Assembly: GCA_026410415.1 (NCBI GenBank)
Contig: JAPMLR010000001.1
Span: forward strand, 620,001 to 684,000
Source: Denitratimonas yunnanensis (SeqCode)
GTDB lineage: Bacteria; Pseudomonadota; Gammaproteobacteria; Xanthomonadales; Xanthomonadaceae
DNA length: 64,000 nucleotides
Direction of reading: 5' to 3'
The position numbers and the translations under genes are program-made. The notes beneath the pieces are model-generated. The model had not been told where the DNA came from and did no database searches. It saw nothing but the letters and a program-made list of their open reading frames with translations. Position 1 is the stretch's first letter, and each line of letters begins with the position of its first letter. Below are positions 18,619-28,070 of the stretch, in pieces.

Positions 18619-20868
18619 ATGACCGACCTCACCCGCCCCAGCTTCCACAGCTTCGAACAGATCCCGCTGCACGAATACGCCGAGCGCGCGTATCTGGACT
18701 ATTCGATGTACGTGGTGCTCGACCGCGCCCTGCCCTTCGTCGGCGATGGTCTGAAACCGGTGCAGCGGCGCATCGTGTATGCGATGAGCGAACTGGGGCT
18801 TTCGGCCAGCGCCAAACCGAAGAAATCGGCACGCACCGTGGGTGATGTGATCGGCAAATTCCACCCGCACGGCGATTCGGCCTGCTACGAGGCGATGGTG
18901 CTGATGGCGCAGCCCTTCTCGTACCGCTATCCGCTGATCGACGGTCAGGGCAACTTCGGCTCGGCCGACGATCCGAAATCGTTTGCGGCGATGCGCTACA
19001 CCGAGTCCAGACTCACTCCGATCGCCGAAGTCCTGCTCGGCGAACTGGGCCAAGGCACGGTGGATTGGACGGCCAACTTCGACGGCACGCTCGAAGAACC
19101 CTCGTGGCTGCCGGCGCGCTTGCCGCACCTCTTGCTCAACGGCACAACCGGGATCGCGGTGGGCATGGCCACCGATGTGCCACCGCACAATCTCACCGAA
19201 GTGGCCAACGCCTGCGTGCGCCTGCTGGATGATCCCGACGCCAGCGTTTCCGATCTGATGGAGCACCTGCGCGGCCCGGATTTCCCCACCGAGGCGGAAA
19301 TCATCACGCCTGCCGCCGACCTTTTGAAACTCTACGAAACCGGCAACGGCAGCATCCGCGCCCGCGCCGTGTACGTGCGCGAAAACAGCAACATCGTCAT
19401 CACCGCACTGCCTTATCAAGTCAGCCCGAGCAAAATCCTGGAGCAGATCGCCGCACAGATGCGCGCGAAGAAGCTGCCGTGGCTGGAAGACCTGCGCGAC
19501 GAATCCGATCACGCCAACCCGATCCGCCTCGTTCTGGTGCCGCGCTCCAACCGCATCGACGTGGAGCAACTGATGGGGCACCTGTTCGCGACCACCGATC
19601 TTGAAAAAAGCTTCCGCGCCAACTTCAACGTGATCGGTCTCAACGGCAAGCCGCAGGTAATGAGCCTGAAACTCCTGCTGAGCGAGTGGTTGAGTTTTCG
19701 TACCGATACCGTGCGCAAGCGCCTCAATCACCGTCTGGACAAGGTCAACCGCCGCCTGCACCTGCTCGACGGATTGCTGATCGCGTTCCTGAATCTGGAT
19801 GAGGTGATCCGCATCATCCGCACCGAAGACGATCCGAAAGCCGCACTCATCGCTCGCTTCGCGCTCTCCGAGGAACAGGCCGATTACATCCTCGACACCC
19901 GCCTCAAACAGCTCGCCCGGCTGGAAGAAATGAAGATTCGCGGCGAGCAGGACGAACTGGCTGCCGAGCGCGAAAAGCTCATCGCCTGGCTCGGCTCGCC
20001 GGCCAAACTCAAGAAACTCATCAAGGATGAATTGCTGGCCGATGCGAAAAAGTACGGCGACGCACGTCGCTCGCCCTTGGTCGCGCGCCAGGCCGCACAG
20101 GCGCTGGATGAAACCGAACTGGTGGCGAGCGAACCCGTCACGATCGTGCTGTCGAGCAAGGGCTGGGTGCGCGCCGCCAAGGGCCACGACATCGATGCCT
20201 CCACCCTGTCCTATCGTGAAGGCGATGCCTTGCTGGAAGCCGTGCGTGGTCGCAGCAATCAGCAAGTCGCGTTTCTGGATTCCACCGGCCGCGCCTATTC
20301 CGCTCCGGCCCACACCTTGCCCTCAGCCCGTGGCAATGGCGAACCACTGACCGGGCGCTTCACGCCTCCTGCGGGCGCAGCATTCAGCGGCCTTGCCAGC
20401 GGCGAGGACGCACAGCGTTTCCTGTTGGCATCGAGTTTCGGCTATGGCTTCGTCACTGCCTTCGGCAACTTCATCGGTCGCAACAAAGCGGGAAAGCAGC
20501 TCATCAATCCAGACAAGGCTGCCACAGTGATGCAGCCGGTGCCGGTCAACGATCCCGCCAACGACCTGGTGGTGGCCGTGACCAGCGCCGGCAACCTGCT
20601 CGCCTTCCCCATCGCCGAATTGCCGGAACTGGACAAGGGCAAGGGCAACAAACTGATCCAGATTCCGCCGGCGAAACTGAAATCGGGCGAGGAAATCCTC
20701 GTCGCGCTCGCCTGTGTCCGGCAAGGCGGCGAACTGATCCTGCATTGCGGTCAGCGCAAGTTGACCCTGTCATGGCGCGATCTGGCAGCTTACGGCGGTT
20801 CGCGGGCCCAGCGCGGCCATCTGCTGCCGCGCGGGTTCCAGCGCGTCGACCGGGTGGAAAGCGTCTGA
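18619..20868 (+). CDS. parC: DNA topoisomerase IV subunit A
   Basis: 749 residues from ATG 18619 ([20 protein letters not shown]). The GyrA/ParC breakage-reunion region is clear: [40 protein letters not shown] (drug-resistance-determining region) and [10 protein letters not shown] with the active-site tyrosine. The C-terminal pinwheel has fewer repeats than GyrA, with [14 protein letters not shown] at the end, which favours ParC over GyrA. It decatenates daughter chromosomes with ParE, which is not in the window. A TAGAAT -10-like box lies at 18582-18587. Confidence 0.95.
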   Translation: MTDLTRPSFHSFEQIPLHEYAERAYLDYSMYVVLDRALPFVGDGLKPVQRRIVYAMSELGLSASAKPKKSARTVGDVIGKFHPHGDSACYEAMVLMAQPFSYRYPLIDGQGNFGSADDPKSFAAMRYTESRLTPIAEVLLGELGQGTVDWTANFDGTLEEPSWLPARLPHLLLNGTTGIAVGMATDVPPHNLTEVANACVRLLDDPDASVSDLMEHLRGPDFPTEAEIITPAADLLKLYETGNGSIRARAVYVRENSNIVITALPYQVSPSKILEQIAAQMRAKKLPWLEDLRDESDHANPIRLVLVPRSNRIDVEQLMGHLFATTDLEKSFRANFNVIGLNGKPQVMSLKLLLSEWLSFRTDTVRKRLNHRLDKVNRRLHLLDGLLIAFLNLDEVIRIIRTEDDPKAALIARFALSEEQADYILDTRLKQLARLEEMKIRGEQDELAAEREKLIAWLGSPAKLKKLIKDELLADAKKYGDARRSPLVARQAAQALDETELVASEPVTIVLSSKGWVRAAKGHDIDASTLSYREGDALLEAVRGRSNQQVAFLDSTGRAYSAPAHTLPSARGNGEPLTGRFTPPAGAAFSGLASGEDAQRFLLASSFGYGFVTAFGNFIGRNKAGKQLINPDKAATVMQPVPVNDPANDLVVAVTSAGNLLAFPIAELPELDKGKGNKLIQIPPAKLKSGEEILVALACVRQGGELILHCGQRKLTLSWRDLAAYGGSRAQRGHLLPRGFQRVDRVESV

Positions 20869-21093
20869 CCGGACAGATTGACCGCCCCTCGAAACTGCCG
20901 CTCCGCGTCACACGCGACGCGAAAATCGTGATGATTTTCACCCAAATCCCGCCATTCATCGGCTGGATAATGCCGTGCGGCTCTGTCACCATACGCGTCA
21001 CCGTCAGGAAGTGACGCTGTTGGTCCATATCTCCCCACGTGGGCGAATGGACGGATCATCTCCACTGCCCCGCTCCATCGAGGTCATCACATC

Positions 21094-21519
21094 ATGAAGC
21101 TTCTGATTCGCGCCCTGGTCTTTTGTCGTTACATCGTGCTCAACCGCCAGGCCAGGGAGATCAAACGCAGCATCCAGAGCCTGCCGGTGACCGCGCAGCG
21201 CGCCGTGGGCCAGTTGGCGATGACCGAAATCGAAAACGCTGATCGCACTCCGGTTCCACACCTGTACGGCAGCAGCAGCACCGACATCTACCAGCCATGG
21301 GGAGACGGCGCGACGCTGGCTTTCGACCGAGCCCGCTCGCGCGTGCCACAACTCAAGCTGCGTGGCACGGCACTGTGGCTGGCCATTGCCTACCAGGAAA
21401 CGCGGGAGTCGCCGCATGCCAGCATGCAGACCCTGCACCGCGATGTGCTCGGCATGCTGGGCTTGCTCAAGGGCACCTATACCGGTCAGGCTCCGACCAT
21501 CGCCAACGCCGCGTCCTGA
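21094..21519 (+). CDS. Hypothetical protein
   Basis: 141 residues starting MKLLIRALVFCRYIVLNRQA, preceded by GAGG ten bases upstream of the ATG. It begins with a short hydrophobic/basic stretch, then a charged helix (REIKRSIQSLPVTAQRAVGQ), and a region rich in aromatic and polar residues (HLYGSSSTDIYQPWGDGATL). A conserved-looking core LKLRGTALWLAIAYQETRES follows. There is no recognised domain. It stands alone between parC and tesB, with 225 bases upstream and 316 downstream. Codon use resembles its neighbours, so I take it as a real lineage-specific gene. Confidence 0.65.
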   Translation: MKLLIRALVFCRYIVLNRQAREIKRSIQSLPVTAQRAVGQLAMTEIENADRTPVPHLYGSSSTDIYQPWGDGATLAFDRARSRVPQLKLRGTALWLAIAYQETRESPHASMQTLHRDVLGMLGLLKGTYTGQAPTIANAAS

Positions 21520-21835
21520 CAGGCGTGAGCCGACATTCGGGTCGACTCCGGCCCGGCATCTTCCAGCCGGGCTGGAACCATTGAAAACTGCGATCCACTG
21601 GCGAGGCCCCTGGCGGGACCTCGCCAGCGTCGCATTTGCGCTCCGGTGATACCTGGCGTGCCCCAGACTGGCCCTGCCCCAGTACAGTGATAGTGATGTG
21701 GCTGGTGGATCGACCGCTGCCGCAGCCGGTAATCTATCCGGCCCGCGAATGCGTGGCGGCGCAAGACGGCAGTCCACTTCACTTGCCGGTTTGCGCACCC
21801 ATCCCGGGGCGTTTTCTCTTTCCGGAACTGCCGCC
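21520..21835. other. 316-base gap without a gene, containing a hairpin
   Basis: Between the hypothetical gene and tesB I find no convincing coding sequence. A 7-bp stem GCCCGGC / GCCGGGC (21551-21557 and 21566-21572) may mark the 3' end of the hypothetical gene, but no U-tract follows. The stretch just before tesB reads as coding in frame with it, but lies upstream of the best start. Confidence 0.5.
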
Positions 21836-21838
21836 TTG
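21824..21838 (+). promoter_or_regulatory. Ribosome binding site deciding a TTG start for tesB
   Basis: GGAA at 21824-21827 lies 8 bases before TTG 21836. Starting here gives a 288-residue protein, matching the usual 286-residue TesB, whereas upstream starts add unrelated sequence. Confidence 0.6.
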
Positions 21839-22702
21839 CACGAAAAAGTCGCCGAACTGCTGGACCTGCTGCGCCTGGAACGCATCGAGGACAACCTGTT
21901 TCGTGGCCAGAGCCGCGACATCGGAACGCGTTTCGTGTTCGGAGGACAGGTGCTTGGACAGGCCTTGAGCGCAGCGCAGCGCACGGTGGATCCATCCCGG
22001 CTTGCGCACTCGCTCCACGCCTACTTCCTGCGCGCCGGCGATATCGACCACCCGATCGTCTATCTGGTGGACCAGACCCGTGACGGCGGCAGCTTCTCGG
22101 TAAGGCGCGTCACCGCGATCCAGCACGGCCAGCCGATATTCGTGCTCTCGGCCAGCTTCCACCTGCCCGAGCCGGGCATGGAACATCAGCTCTCGCCACC
22201 GGACGTGCCCAAGCCCGAGGATCTGCCCGAATCGCCGTCGCTCTCGCCCGAGGAATTGGCGAAACTTCCTGCCAAGACCCAGCGCTGGCTGACCAAGCGC
22301 GGCGCCTTCGAATTCCGCCATGTCTATCCACGCAACGAGCTGGAGCCGACGAAGCGTCCGCCGTACCAGCAAACCTGGTTCCGCCTCGTCGACCGGATCG
22401 ACGATGATCCGGCCATGCATCAGGCACTGCTGGCCTATGCCTCCGATTTCCACCTGATCGGCACCAGCACGCTGCCGCACGCGGTGTCGTACCTGCAACC
22501 CAACGTGCGCATGGCCAGCCTGGACCACGCACTGTGGCTGCACCGTCCGCTGCGTGTGGACGAATGGCTGTTGTATTCCTGTGACAGCCCATCCATGCAG
22601 GACAGCCGCGGATTGGCGCGCGGCAGCATTTACACCCACAACGGCGTACTCGTTGCCTCGACGGCGCAGGAAGGTCTGGTCCGCATCACGGGAGGTTCGT
22701 GA
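21836..22702 (+). CDS. tesB: Acyl-CoA thioesterase II
   Basis: 288 residues from TTG 21836 (encoding LHEKVAELLDLLRLERIEDN). It has the double hot-dog layout of TesB: NLFRGQSRDIGTRFVFGGQV, ALSAAQRTVDPSRLAHSLHA and LRAGDIDHPIVYLVD in the first half; YASDFHLIGTSTLPHA (with the catalytic Asp), ASLDHALWLHRPLRVDEWLL and the closing RGSIYTHNGVLVASTAQEGL in the second. It hydrolyses acyl-CoA to free fatty acid and CoA in the cytoplasm. Its stop overlaps the ATG of the next gene by one base, so the two are co-translated. Confidence 0.95.
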   Translation: MHEKVAELLDLLRLERIEDNLFRGQSRDIGTRFVFGGQVLGQALSAAQRTVDPSRLAHSLHAYFLRAGDIDHPIVYLVDQTRDGGSFSVRRVTAIQHGQPIFVLSASFHLPEPGMEHQLSPPDVPKPEDLPESPSLSPEELAKLPAKTQRWLTKRGAFEFRHVYPRNELEPTKRPPYQQTWFRLVDRIDDDPAMHQALLAYASDFHLIGTSTLPHAVSYLQPNVRMASLDHALWLHRPLRVDEWLLYSCDSPSMQDSRGLARGSIYTHNGVLVASTAQEGLVRITGGS

Positions 22703-23178
22703 TGCGTCAGGTGTTCAGCTCACCCCGGCTGGAAACGGTCGAGGGCGTTGCCGCCCTGCTCCACGAACACGGCATCGAGACCCGCGTGACCGACGGACGG
22801 TCGTACAAAGGCAATCGCCGCCGCAGCTTCTCCTACCGTGACAACGAAAAGGAGACGGCGCCGCAGGCTGCCGTCTGGATCGTGCACTCCGAAGACCAGC
22901 CCAGGGCACGCAGCGTGTTGCGCGACGCCGGGCTGATGGACTCCACTCGGGACAGCTTCCTGCCCGAGCCCGCATTCCACGGACCGCCCCCGAAGTCGCC
23001 CACCCATGCTGCCGCGCGCATCCGTCTGGTGCTGCTGGGAACCGTGGTCCTGCTGGCGGTGATCACGACCTCGCGCGGATGCCACGCTCCCTCCTCAGAA
23101 ACGGCACCCGAACCCGTGCCGGAAACGGCGCCGGAACAAGAACGTCACATCGTGCCCGTCGAAGTGTCTCTGGACTGA
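22702..23178 (+). CDS. DUF2007-like protein with one transmembrane segment
   Basis: 158 residues from ATG 22702, with GGAGG six bases upstream (inside the tesB end). The N-terminal part (MRQVFSSPRLETVEGVAALL, then HEHGIETRVTDGRSY) resembles the small ferredoxin-like DUF2007 or signal-transducing domain that compares residues from two positions of a chain. A hydrophobic segment near residues 108-125 (IRLVLLGTVVLLAVITT) and a Pro/Glu-rich tail (APEPVPETAPEQE) follow. Probably an inner membrane protein. Function unknown; coupled to tesB by a one-base overlap and 27 bases before the ECF sigma gene. Confidence 0.75.
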   Translation: MRQVFSSPRLETVEGVAALLHEHGIETRVTDGRSYKGNRRRSFSYRDNEKETAPQAAVWIVHSEDQPRARSVLRDAGLMDSTRDSFLPEPAFHGPPPKSPTHAAARIRLVLLGTVVLLAVITTSRGCHAPSSETAPEPVPETAPEQERHIVPVEVSLD

Positions 23179-23205
23179 CTCCACACCACGAAGCCCGAGT
23201 AAGCC

Positions 23206-24429
23206 ATGTCCAGCTCCGAAGCCCTCGTCCTCCTGATCGACCAGCATCTGCCCGCAGCTCAGGCCGGCGACGAGGCGGCGTTCGGGAAGATCATCAGCGG
23301 CTGCCAGAATGGCATCACCGCGATCGCACTGGCGATCACGCGCGACGTACCGGCGAGCGAAGACATCGCCCAGGAAGCCTTCTTCAGCGCGTGGCGTCAC
23401 CTGCCACGCCTGCGCAACCCGTCCAGCTTCCTGCCGTGGCTGCGACAGATCACGCGCAACCTGTCGCATGACCACCTGCGCCGCAAACGCAACGAACGTC
23501 GTTATGACGGTGAGCTGGAAGACATTCTGGCCGTGGTCGCCGACCCGGCCCCCGATCACTCCGAGCGCCTGACCCGTCAACACGAGGAGGCGGTCGTCGC
23601 GGACCTGATCGATGAACTGCCGGAGGAAACCCGCGAGATCCTGCTGATCTACTACCGCGAGGGGCAATCCTCCAAGCAGGTGGCAAGCCTGCTCGGGATG
23701 CAGGACGCCGCAGTGCGCAAGCGCCTGTCGCGCGCCCGCATGAGTCTGCGCGAAGACATGCTCAAGCGCTTGGGCGAGTTCGCCCAGGCCACCGCGCCGA
23801 CGCTCGCCTTCACGGCCATCGTCGTCGCGGGCTTGAGTGTCAGCCCGAGCGCGGCGGCGGCCGGCGTGAGTGCAGCGAGTGCGTCGCTGGCCAGTCAACT
23901 GGCTGGGAAGAGCGGTCCGGCGGCCAGCCTGGCCGGACGATTGATCGGTCGCGGTGCATTGGGCAACTCGATCGCGGGCGGCGGAGCCGGCAAGCTGCTG
24001 ATTGGTGCGGCAGGCGGCATGGTATTCGCGCTGATCGCCGGCGTGGCCGCGGTGTTCTTCGGCGTGCGCCGCCACTGGATCACGTCAACCGATCATCAGG
24101 AGCGTCGCGAACTGGCCTGGTTTGCCGCCGCTGGACTGGTCGTGGTGCTCGTGTTCACCACGCTCATGGGCGCTGCGGTACTGACCCAGTCCACGCTGCT
24201 TCCCGCACTGAGTCTGGTCGGCATGATGGGAACGCTGGGAGGAATGAACCTGGCGTGGTTGCCACGCATCCTCGCGCGCCGCCACGAACGGGAAGCCCGC
24301 CGCGACCCGGTCACTGCATCGCACAACCGTCGGGCCGAACGTCGCATGGCTTGGGCAGGCATGCTGATCGGCATGCTGATGGGCGCGAGCGGCCTGCTGT
24401 TCGGCTGGATGAGCAACGGGCCGCTTTGA
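23206..24429 (+). CDS. ECF-type RNA polymerase sigma factor with a C-terminal multi-pass membrane domain
   Basis: 407 residues, about twice an ordinary ECF sigma factor. Residues about 15-95 are sigma region 2 (SEDIAQEAFFSAWRHLPRLR, then FLPWLRQITRNLSHDHLRR), and residues about 125-180 region 4 with its helix-turn-helix (ELPEETREILLIYYREGQSS, AAVRKRLSRARMSLREDML). After an Ala/Gly/Ser-rich linker come hydrophobic segments at about 262-287, 303-327, 331-352 and 381-402, so the protein should be tethered to the inner membrane. No separate anti-sigma gene follows; the tail may take that role (inference). A hairpin ends the gene. Confidence 0.88.
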   Translation: MSSSEALVLLIDQHLPAAQAGDEAAFGKIISGCQNGITAIALAITRDVPASEDIAQEAFFSAWRHLPRLRNPSSFLPWLRQITRNLSHDHLRRKRNERRYDGELEDILAVVADPAPDHSERLTRQHEEAVVADLIDELPEETREILLIYYREGQSSKQVASLLGMQDAAVRKRLSRARMSLREDMLKRLGEFAQATAPTLAFTAIVVAGLSVSPSAAAAGVSAASASLASQLAGKSGPAASLAGRLIGRGALGNSIAGGGAGKLLIGAAGGMVFALIAGVAAVFFGVRRHWITSTDHQERRELAWFAAAGLVVVLVFTTLMGAAVLTQSTLLPALSLVGMMGTLGGMNLAWLPRILARRHEREARRDPVTASHNRRAERRMAWAGMLIGMLMGASGLLFGWMSNGPL

Positions 24430-24434
24430 CTGGT

Positions 24435-24459
24435 GTGGAACCCGAAATCCGGGTTCCAC
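24435..24459 (+). terminator. Terminator-like hairpin after the membrane ECF gene
   Basis: Perfect 10-bp stem GTGGAACCCG / CGGGTTCCAC with a 5-base loop, starting 5 bases after the stop codon. Only a weak T-rich stretch follows (TTGCTCG), so termination strength is uncertain. Confidence 0.55.
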
Positions 24460-24556
24460 TTGCTCGCGCTGCTCACCCTCCCCGCGCAGCAAACTCATTT
24501 GCGACTGGCCGCATTCATGGCATCGTGAGGCCATTGCCACCGTCAGGAGCGTCATC

Positions 24557-25345
24557 ATGATCCCGCGTCTCGCCAGCCTGTTCGTCGCGTTGGGCCTGTC
24601 TTTGCCCGCGAGCGCCGCGATGCGCGCCGAAGCGGTGGAATGGACGCTCGACGGGGCCCCCTTCAGCGGCGTGCTGGTGTACGACGATGCCAGTGACGAG
24701 GCGCGTCCGGGCCTCCTGATGGTGCCCAACTGGATGGGGGTGACCGAGCGCGCCGTCGAGCATGCCAAGGAAATCGCCGGCTCGCGTTACGTCGTGCTGG
24801 TGGCCGACATGTACGGCAAGGATGTGCGACCGGCCGATGCGACCGAGGCACGCGCCCAGGTCAGCCAGCTGTACACCGAGCGGCCGGTGTTGCGGGCACG
24901 CGCGGCGAAAGCCCTGGAGGCACTTCGCGAGAACACCGGCGGTGCACCGCTGGATGCGGCACACATCGGCGCGCTCGGATTCTGCTTCGGCGGCACCACG
25001 GCACTGGAGTTGGCACGTGCCGGCGCGGATGTGGCCGCCGTCGTGTCGTTGCACGGCGGCCTGGGCACCGATCTTCCCGCCACGGCACGCCCCGCGGCGT
25101 CGGTGCTTGTCCTCAATGGTGCGGCGGACGCTGCGGTTTCGGCCGACGACATCGCCGGTTTCCAGCGCGAGATGGACGCAGTGCAAGCCGACTGGCAATT
25201 CGTGAACTACGCCGGCGCCGTCCATTGTTTTGCGGAATCCAGCGCGGCCTCGCCCCCCAATTGTGCCTACCATCCGGTGGCTTCGAAGCGCGCGCACATC
25301 GCGATGCACGCCTTCTTCGACGAAGCATTCAGCCGCGGCGATTGA
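24557..25345 (+). CDS. Secreted dienelactone hydrolase family protein
   Basis: 262 residues with a Sec signal peptide (MIPRLASLFVALGLSLPASA) and AGGAG eight bases before the ATG. The alpha/beta-hydrolase fold is evident: VPNWMGVTERAVEHAKEIA, the nucleophile elbow ALGFCFGGTTALELARAG with Cys as nucleophile as in dienelactone hydrolases, an Asp in VLNGAADAAVSADDI, and the catalytic His in YAGAVHCFAE. It likely cleaves an ester or lactone in the periplasm; the substrate is unknown. It ends directly against the convergent tsaB gene with no space between them. Confidence 0.9.
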   Translation: MIPRLASLFVALGLSLPASAAMRAEAVEWTLDGAPFSGVLVYDDASDEARPGLLMVPNWMGVTERAVEHAKEIAGSRYVVLVADMYGKDVRPADATEARAQVSQLYTERPVLRARAAKALEALRENTGGAPLDAAHIGALGFCFGGTTALELARAGADVAAVVSLHGGLGTDLPATARPAASVLVLNGAADAAVSADDIAGFQREMDAVQADWQFVNYAGAVHCFAESSAASPPNCAYHPVASKRAHIAMHAFFDEAFSRGD

Positions 25346-26068
25346 TCAGGCGCCGGGTACGGGCTTGCCCTGCTCGGCCAGAGTCAGCGCCACGTTGTTG
25401 CGCAGGTAGGCGGGCTGCAGATATTCCGGTGGCGTGCCTTCACCACGCTCCAATGCCAACGCAGCCAGTCGCGCCGTGTCGGCTGCGTGCGGCAGCGCGG
25501 CGGCATCGACATGGGTCAGGTATGGCGCGAATCGCTCGGCCAACACACCCCGCTCGGCAGCGAAACCCGTCCCCACGCCGTGTCGCTGCCCGCTTTCCGG
25601 CAACATTGCAGCAGCCGGCGCGATGACGCATTCGTCGGCCACTGCAATCCATTCGCCCTCCGGGCCTCGCCGGTAGTCGGCGAGGTACACCTCGCCCATG
25701 CGCGCATCGATGGCAGCCAACACCCCGACATTGCTCCCGCCCTGCGCCTCCAACGCGCGCATCGCCGGGTATGCCAACGTGCGCAGCGTGGAGATGCCGA
25801 TTGCCGGACGATCCAGCGCCAACGCCAGTCCCTGAACCATCGCAACCGCAAGACGCACGCCCGTGAATGCGCCGGGGCCGCGACCGCAGGCGATAGCATC
25901 CAGTTGGGAGCGGGCGACGCCGGCTTCGGCCAGCAGCGCATCGATCCACGGCAAGGCGAGTTCCGCATGGCGGCGTGGCGCAAGTTCGAAGCGCTCGCAT
26001 ACGTCACCATCCAGATACAACGCCACGGAGCAAGCCTCGGTGGCGGTTTCCAATGCCAACAGTTTCAT
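25346..26068 (-). CDS. tsaB: tRNA threonylcarbamoyladenosine biosynthesis protein TsaB
   Basis: 240 residues from ATG 26068 (MKLLALETATEACSVALYLD). The ASKHA-fold signature LALETATEACSVAL, the RRHAELALPWIDALL segment and the DAIACGRGPGAFTGVRLAVA loop identify TsaB (YeaZ). It forms the TsaB-TsaD-TsaE complex that makes t6A37 on ANN-decoding tRNAs. Its start overlaps the helicase stop by 4 bases, the same yoaA-tsaB order seen in E. coli and other gammaproteobacteria. Confidence 0.96.
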   Translation of the reverse strand: MKLLALETATEACSVALYLDGDVCERFELAPRRHAELALPWIDALLAEAGVARSQLDAIACGRGPGAFTGVRLAVAMVQGLALALDRPAIGISTLRTLAYPAMRALEAQGGSNVGVLAAIDARMGEVYLADYRRGPEGEWIAVADECVIAPAAAMLPESGQRHGVGTGFAAERGVLAERFAPYLTHVDAAALPHAADTARLAALALERGEGTPPEYLQPAYLRNNVALTLAEQGKPVPGA

Positions 26069-28047
26069 GCCTGACTCGGTTCGTCGGAAGAATCCGGACA
26101 TGGTAGCGCCACGGATTGCCCGGCCAACCGCGCGCTGCGCAGAAACCCCAGCACCCGCTGCAGATCACGGGTGCGGGCGAACGGCGGCAGACTCGCGAGA
26201 AATGTCCGGCCATAAGATTTGGACACCAACCGCGGATCGCACAGCATCAACACACCTTGATCGGCATGGGTTCGAATCAACCGGCCAGCCCCTTGCTTCA
26301 ACGCGATCACGGCATTGGGCAATTGCCAATCGAAGAACGGATTGCCTCCTTGTCGACGGATTGCGGTCAGGCGCGCCTCCAGCACCGGGTCATCGGGCGC
26401 GGAGAAGGGCAATTTGTCGATCACGACGATCTGCAGGGCGTCACCGGCGACATCCACTCCCTCCCAGAAACTGGCAGCTCCCAACAGCACGCCATTGCCC
26501 GACGCGCGAAAGCGCTCCAGCAAGAGATGCCGTGGCGCGGTGCCGTGGACGAACAAGGGGAATTCGCGTTTTTCCGCCAGCCGCTCGGCCGCGAGCCGAA
26601 GCGCACGATGCGACGTGAACAACAGGAAAGCGCGCCCGTCTGCCGCGTCGAGCAAGGGCAGCGCGGCATCGATCACGGCCTCGACATGCGCGGGCGTGTT
26701 CGGTTCGGGAAGCCCGTGCGGCACGTAGACAAGGGCCTGGTTGTGGTAATCGAACGGCGACGGTTCGAGCAGCGTGCGCGGCTCCTGCATGCCCAACTGC
26801 GCCGCGAGATGATCGAAACCACCGTCCACGGCAAGCGTGGCCGAGGTGTGGATCCACGCCGCATTGGACGCGGCACGGAAGTCGCGCAATGGGCCGGAAA
26901 CGTCGAGCGGCGTCTGGTTCACCTGAAAGCCGCGCGCGGTCACCTCGTACCAGCGTACCTCGCCAATGCCCTTGGCATCGAAAATGCGGTCCATGCGAGC
27001 GATCAGATCAGTGCAACGCTCGGAACACCCCTTGAACCCGACACTGCGCTCGGCAAATGCCTCCAGTACCGATGCCAACGCGGAGAGTGCGGTACGCAGC
27101 GTGGCGATGCCTTCGCGCACCGCATCGTGCGTGTCGAAGGTTGCCACGGTGCCGCGCGCCGGCAACGGCTCCAGCGCCACGCGCAACTCGCGCAGCGCGT
27201 GTTCCAGCACGCGTGCCGGCTCCTGCACTTCGGCAAGCGCGCCCGTCACGCTGGTGCATTCGGCTACCGCATCACGTGCCAGATCCGACATCTGACGCGA
27301 TGTTGCGGTCGTGCCAAAAAACTGTGCCGCCAGCTCCGGGAGCTGATGCGCCTCGTCGAGAACGAAAGTTTGCGCACCAGGAAGGATTTCGCCGAAACCC
27401 TCGCGCTTCAGTGCCTGGTCGGCGAACAGCAGGTGATGGTTCACCACCACCAGATCGGCTTCCTGCGCGGCCTGACGTGCCTTGACCACGAAACATTCCG
27501 CATAGAACGGACAATCGGTGCCGAGGCAGTTGTCCACCGTGGAGGTGACTTGCGGCCAGAGCGGCGAATCCTCCGGCAGGAAATCCACGCCGGCCAGGTC
27601 GCCGCGCGCATCGCCGCCGGCCCACGCGTGCAGCTTGGCCAGTTGTGCGGCCAACTCGCGCGAGGCGAACAACCCATCGCTGCGCGCGCGTTCCAGCCGG
27701 TACCAGCACAGGTAATTGGAACGCCCTTTCAGCAACGCGGTTTTGAGTCGCGCACCCAGCGCGCTGCGCACGCGCGGCAAATCGCGATGGTACAGCTGGT
27801 CCTGCAATGCCCTCGTTCCGGTGGAGATGATCGTCCGCTTCCCCGAAAGCAACGCCGGTACCAGATAGGCATAGGTTTTTCCGGTGCCCGTGCCGGCCTC
27901 GGCAATCAACTCACCCTTGTTGTCGATGGCCTCGGCGATCGCCTCGGCCAGTCGTTGCTGCGGAGGACGCGGCGCATAGCCGGCGATGGCGCGGGCCAAC
28001 ATGCCGCCCTCGGCCAACGCGGCACCGGTGGATTCGATCAGCGACAT
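26065..28047 (-). CDS. yoaA: DinG-family iron-sulfur DNA helicase (YoaA)
   Basis: 660 residues. Walker A is AEAGTGTGKTYAYLVPALL and Walker B is VLDEAHQLPELAAQF. Four cysteines that can hold a 4Fe-4S cluster lie between helicase motifs (NYLCWYRL, then CLGTDCPFYAEC). Later motifs HTSATLAVDGGFD, LLFTSHRALRLAAERL, GAASFWEGVDVAGDAL and KQGAGRLIRTHADQGVLML complete the XPD-like superfamily 2 core. This is the YoaA branch, a repair helicase that in E. coli works with HolC at stalled forks, as its position next to tsaB supports. It follows the TPR lipoprotein gene by 23 bases. Confidence 0.95.
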   Translation of the reverse strand: MSLIESTGAALAEGGMLARAIAGYAPRPPQQRLAEAIAEAIDNKGELIAEAGTGTGKTYAYLVPALLSGKRTIISTGTRALQDQLYHRDLPRVRSALGARLKTALLKGRSNYLCWYRLERARSDGLFASRELAAQLAKLHAWAGGDARGDLAGVDFLPEDSPLWPQVTSTVDNCLGTDCPFYAECFVVKARQAAQEADLVVVNHHLLFADQALKREGFGEILPGAQTFVLDEAHQLPELAAQFFGTTATSRQMSDLARDAVAECTSVTGALAEVQEPARVLEHALRELRVALEPLPARGTVATFDTHDAVREGIATLRTALSALASVLEAFAERSVGFKGCSERCTDLIARMDRIFDAKGIGEVRWYEVTARGFQVNQTPLDVSGPLRDFRAASNAAWIHTSATLAVDGGFDHLAAQLGMQEPRTLLEPSPFDYHNQALVYVPHGLPEPNTPAHVEAVIDAALPLLDAADGRAFLLFTSHRALRLAAERLAEKREFPLFVHGTAPRHLLLERFRASGNGVLLGAASFWEGVDVAGDALQIVVIDKLPFSAPDDPVLEARLTAIRRQGGNPFFDWQLPNAVIALKQGAGRLIRTHADQGVLMLCDPRLVSKSYGRTFLASLPPFARTRDLQRVLGFLRSARLAGQSVALPCPDSSDEPSQA

Positions 28048-28070
28048 TCAGCGGGCAGCGCCTGCGGCGC

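Noticed and set aside
20921..20939. GAAAATC-N5-GATTTTC hairpin downstream of parC
   Set aside because: The 7-bp stem is AT-rich and lacks a U tract, so it is not a convincing terminator; it could be an operator but nothing supports that.
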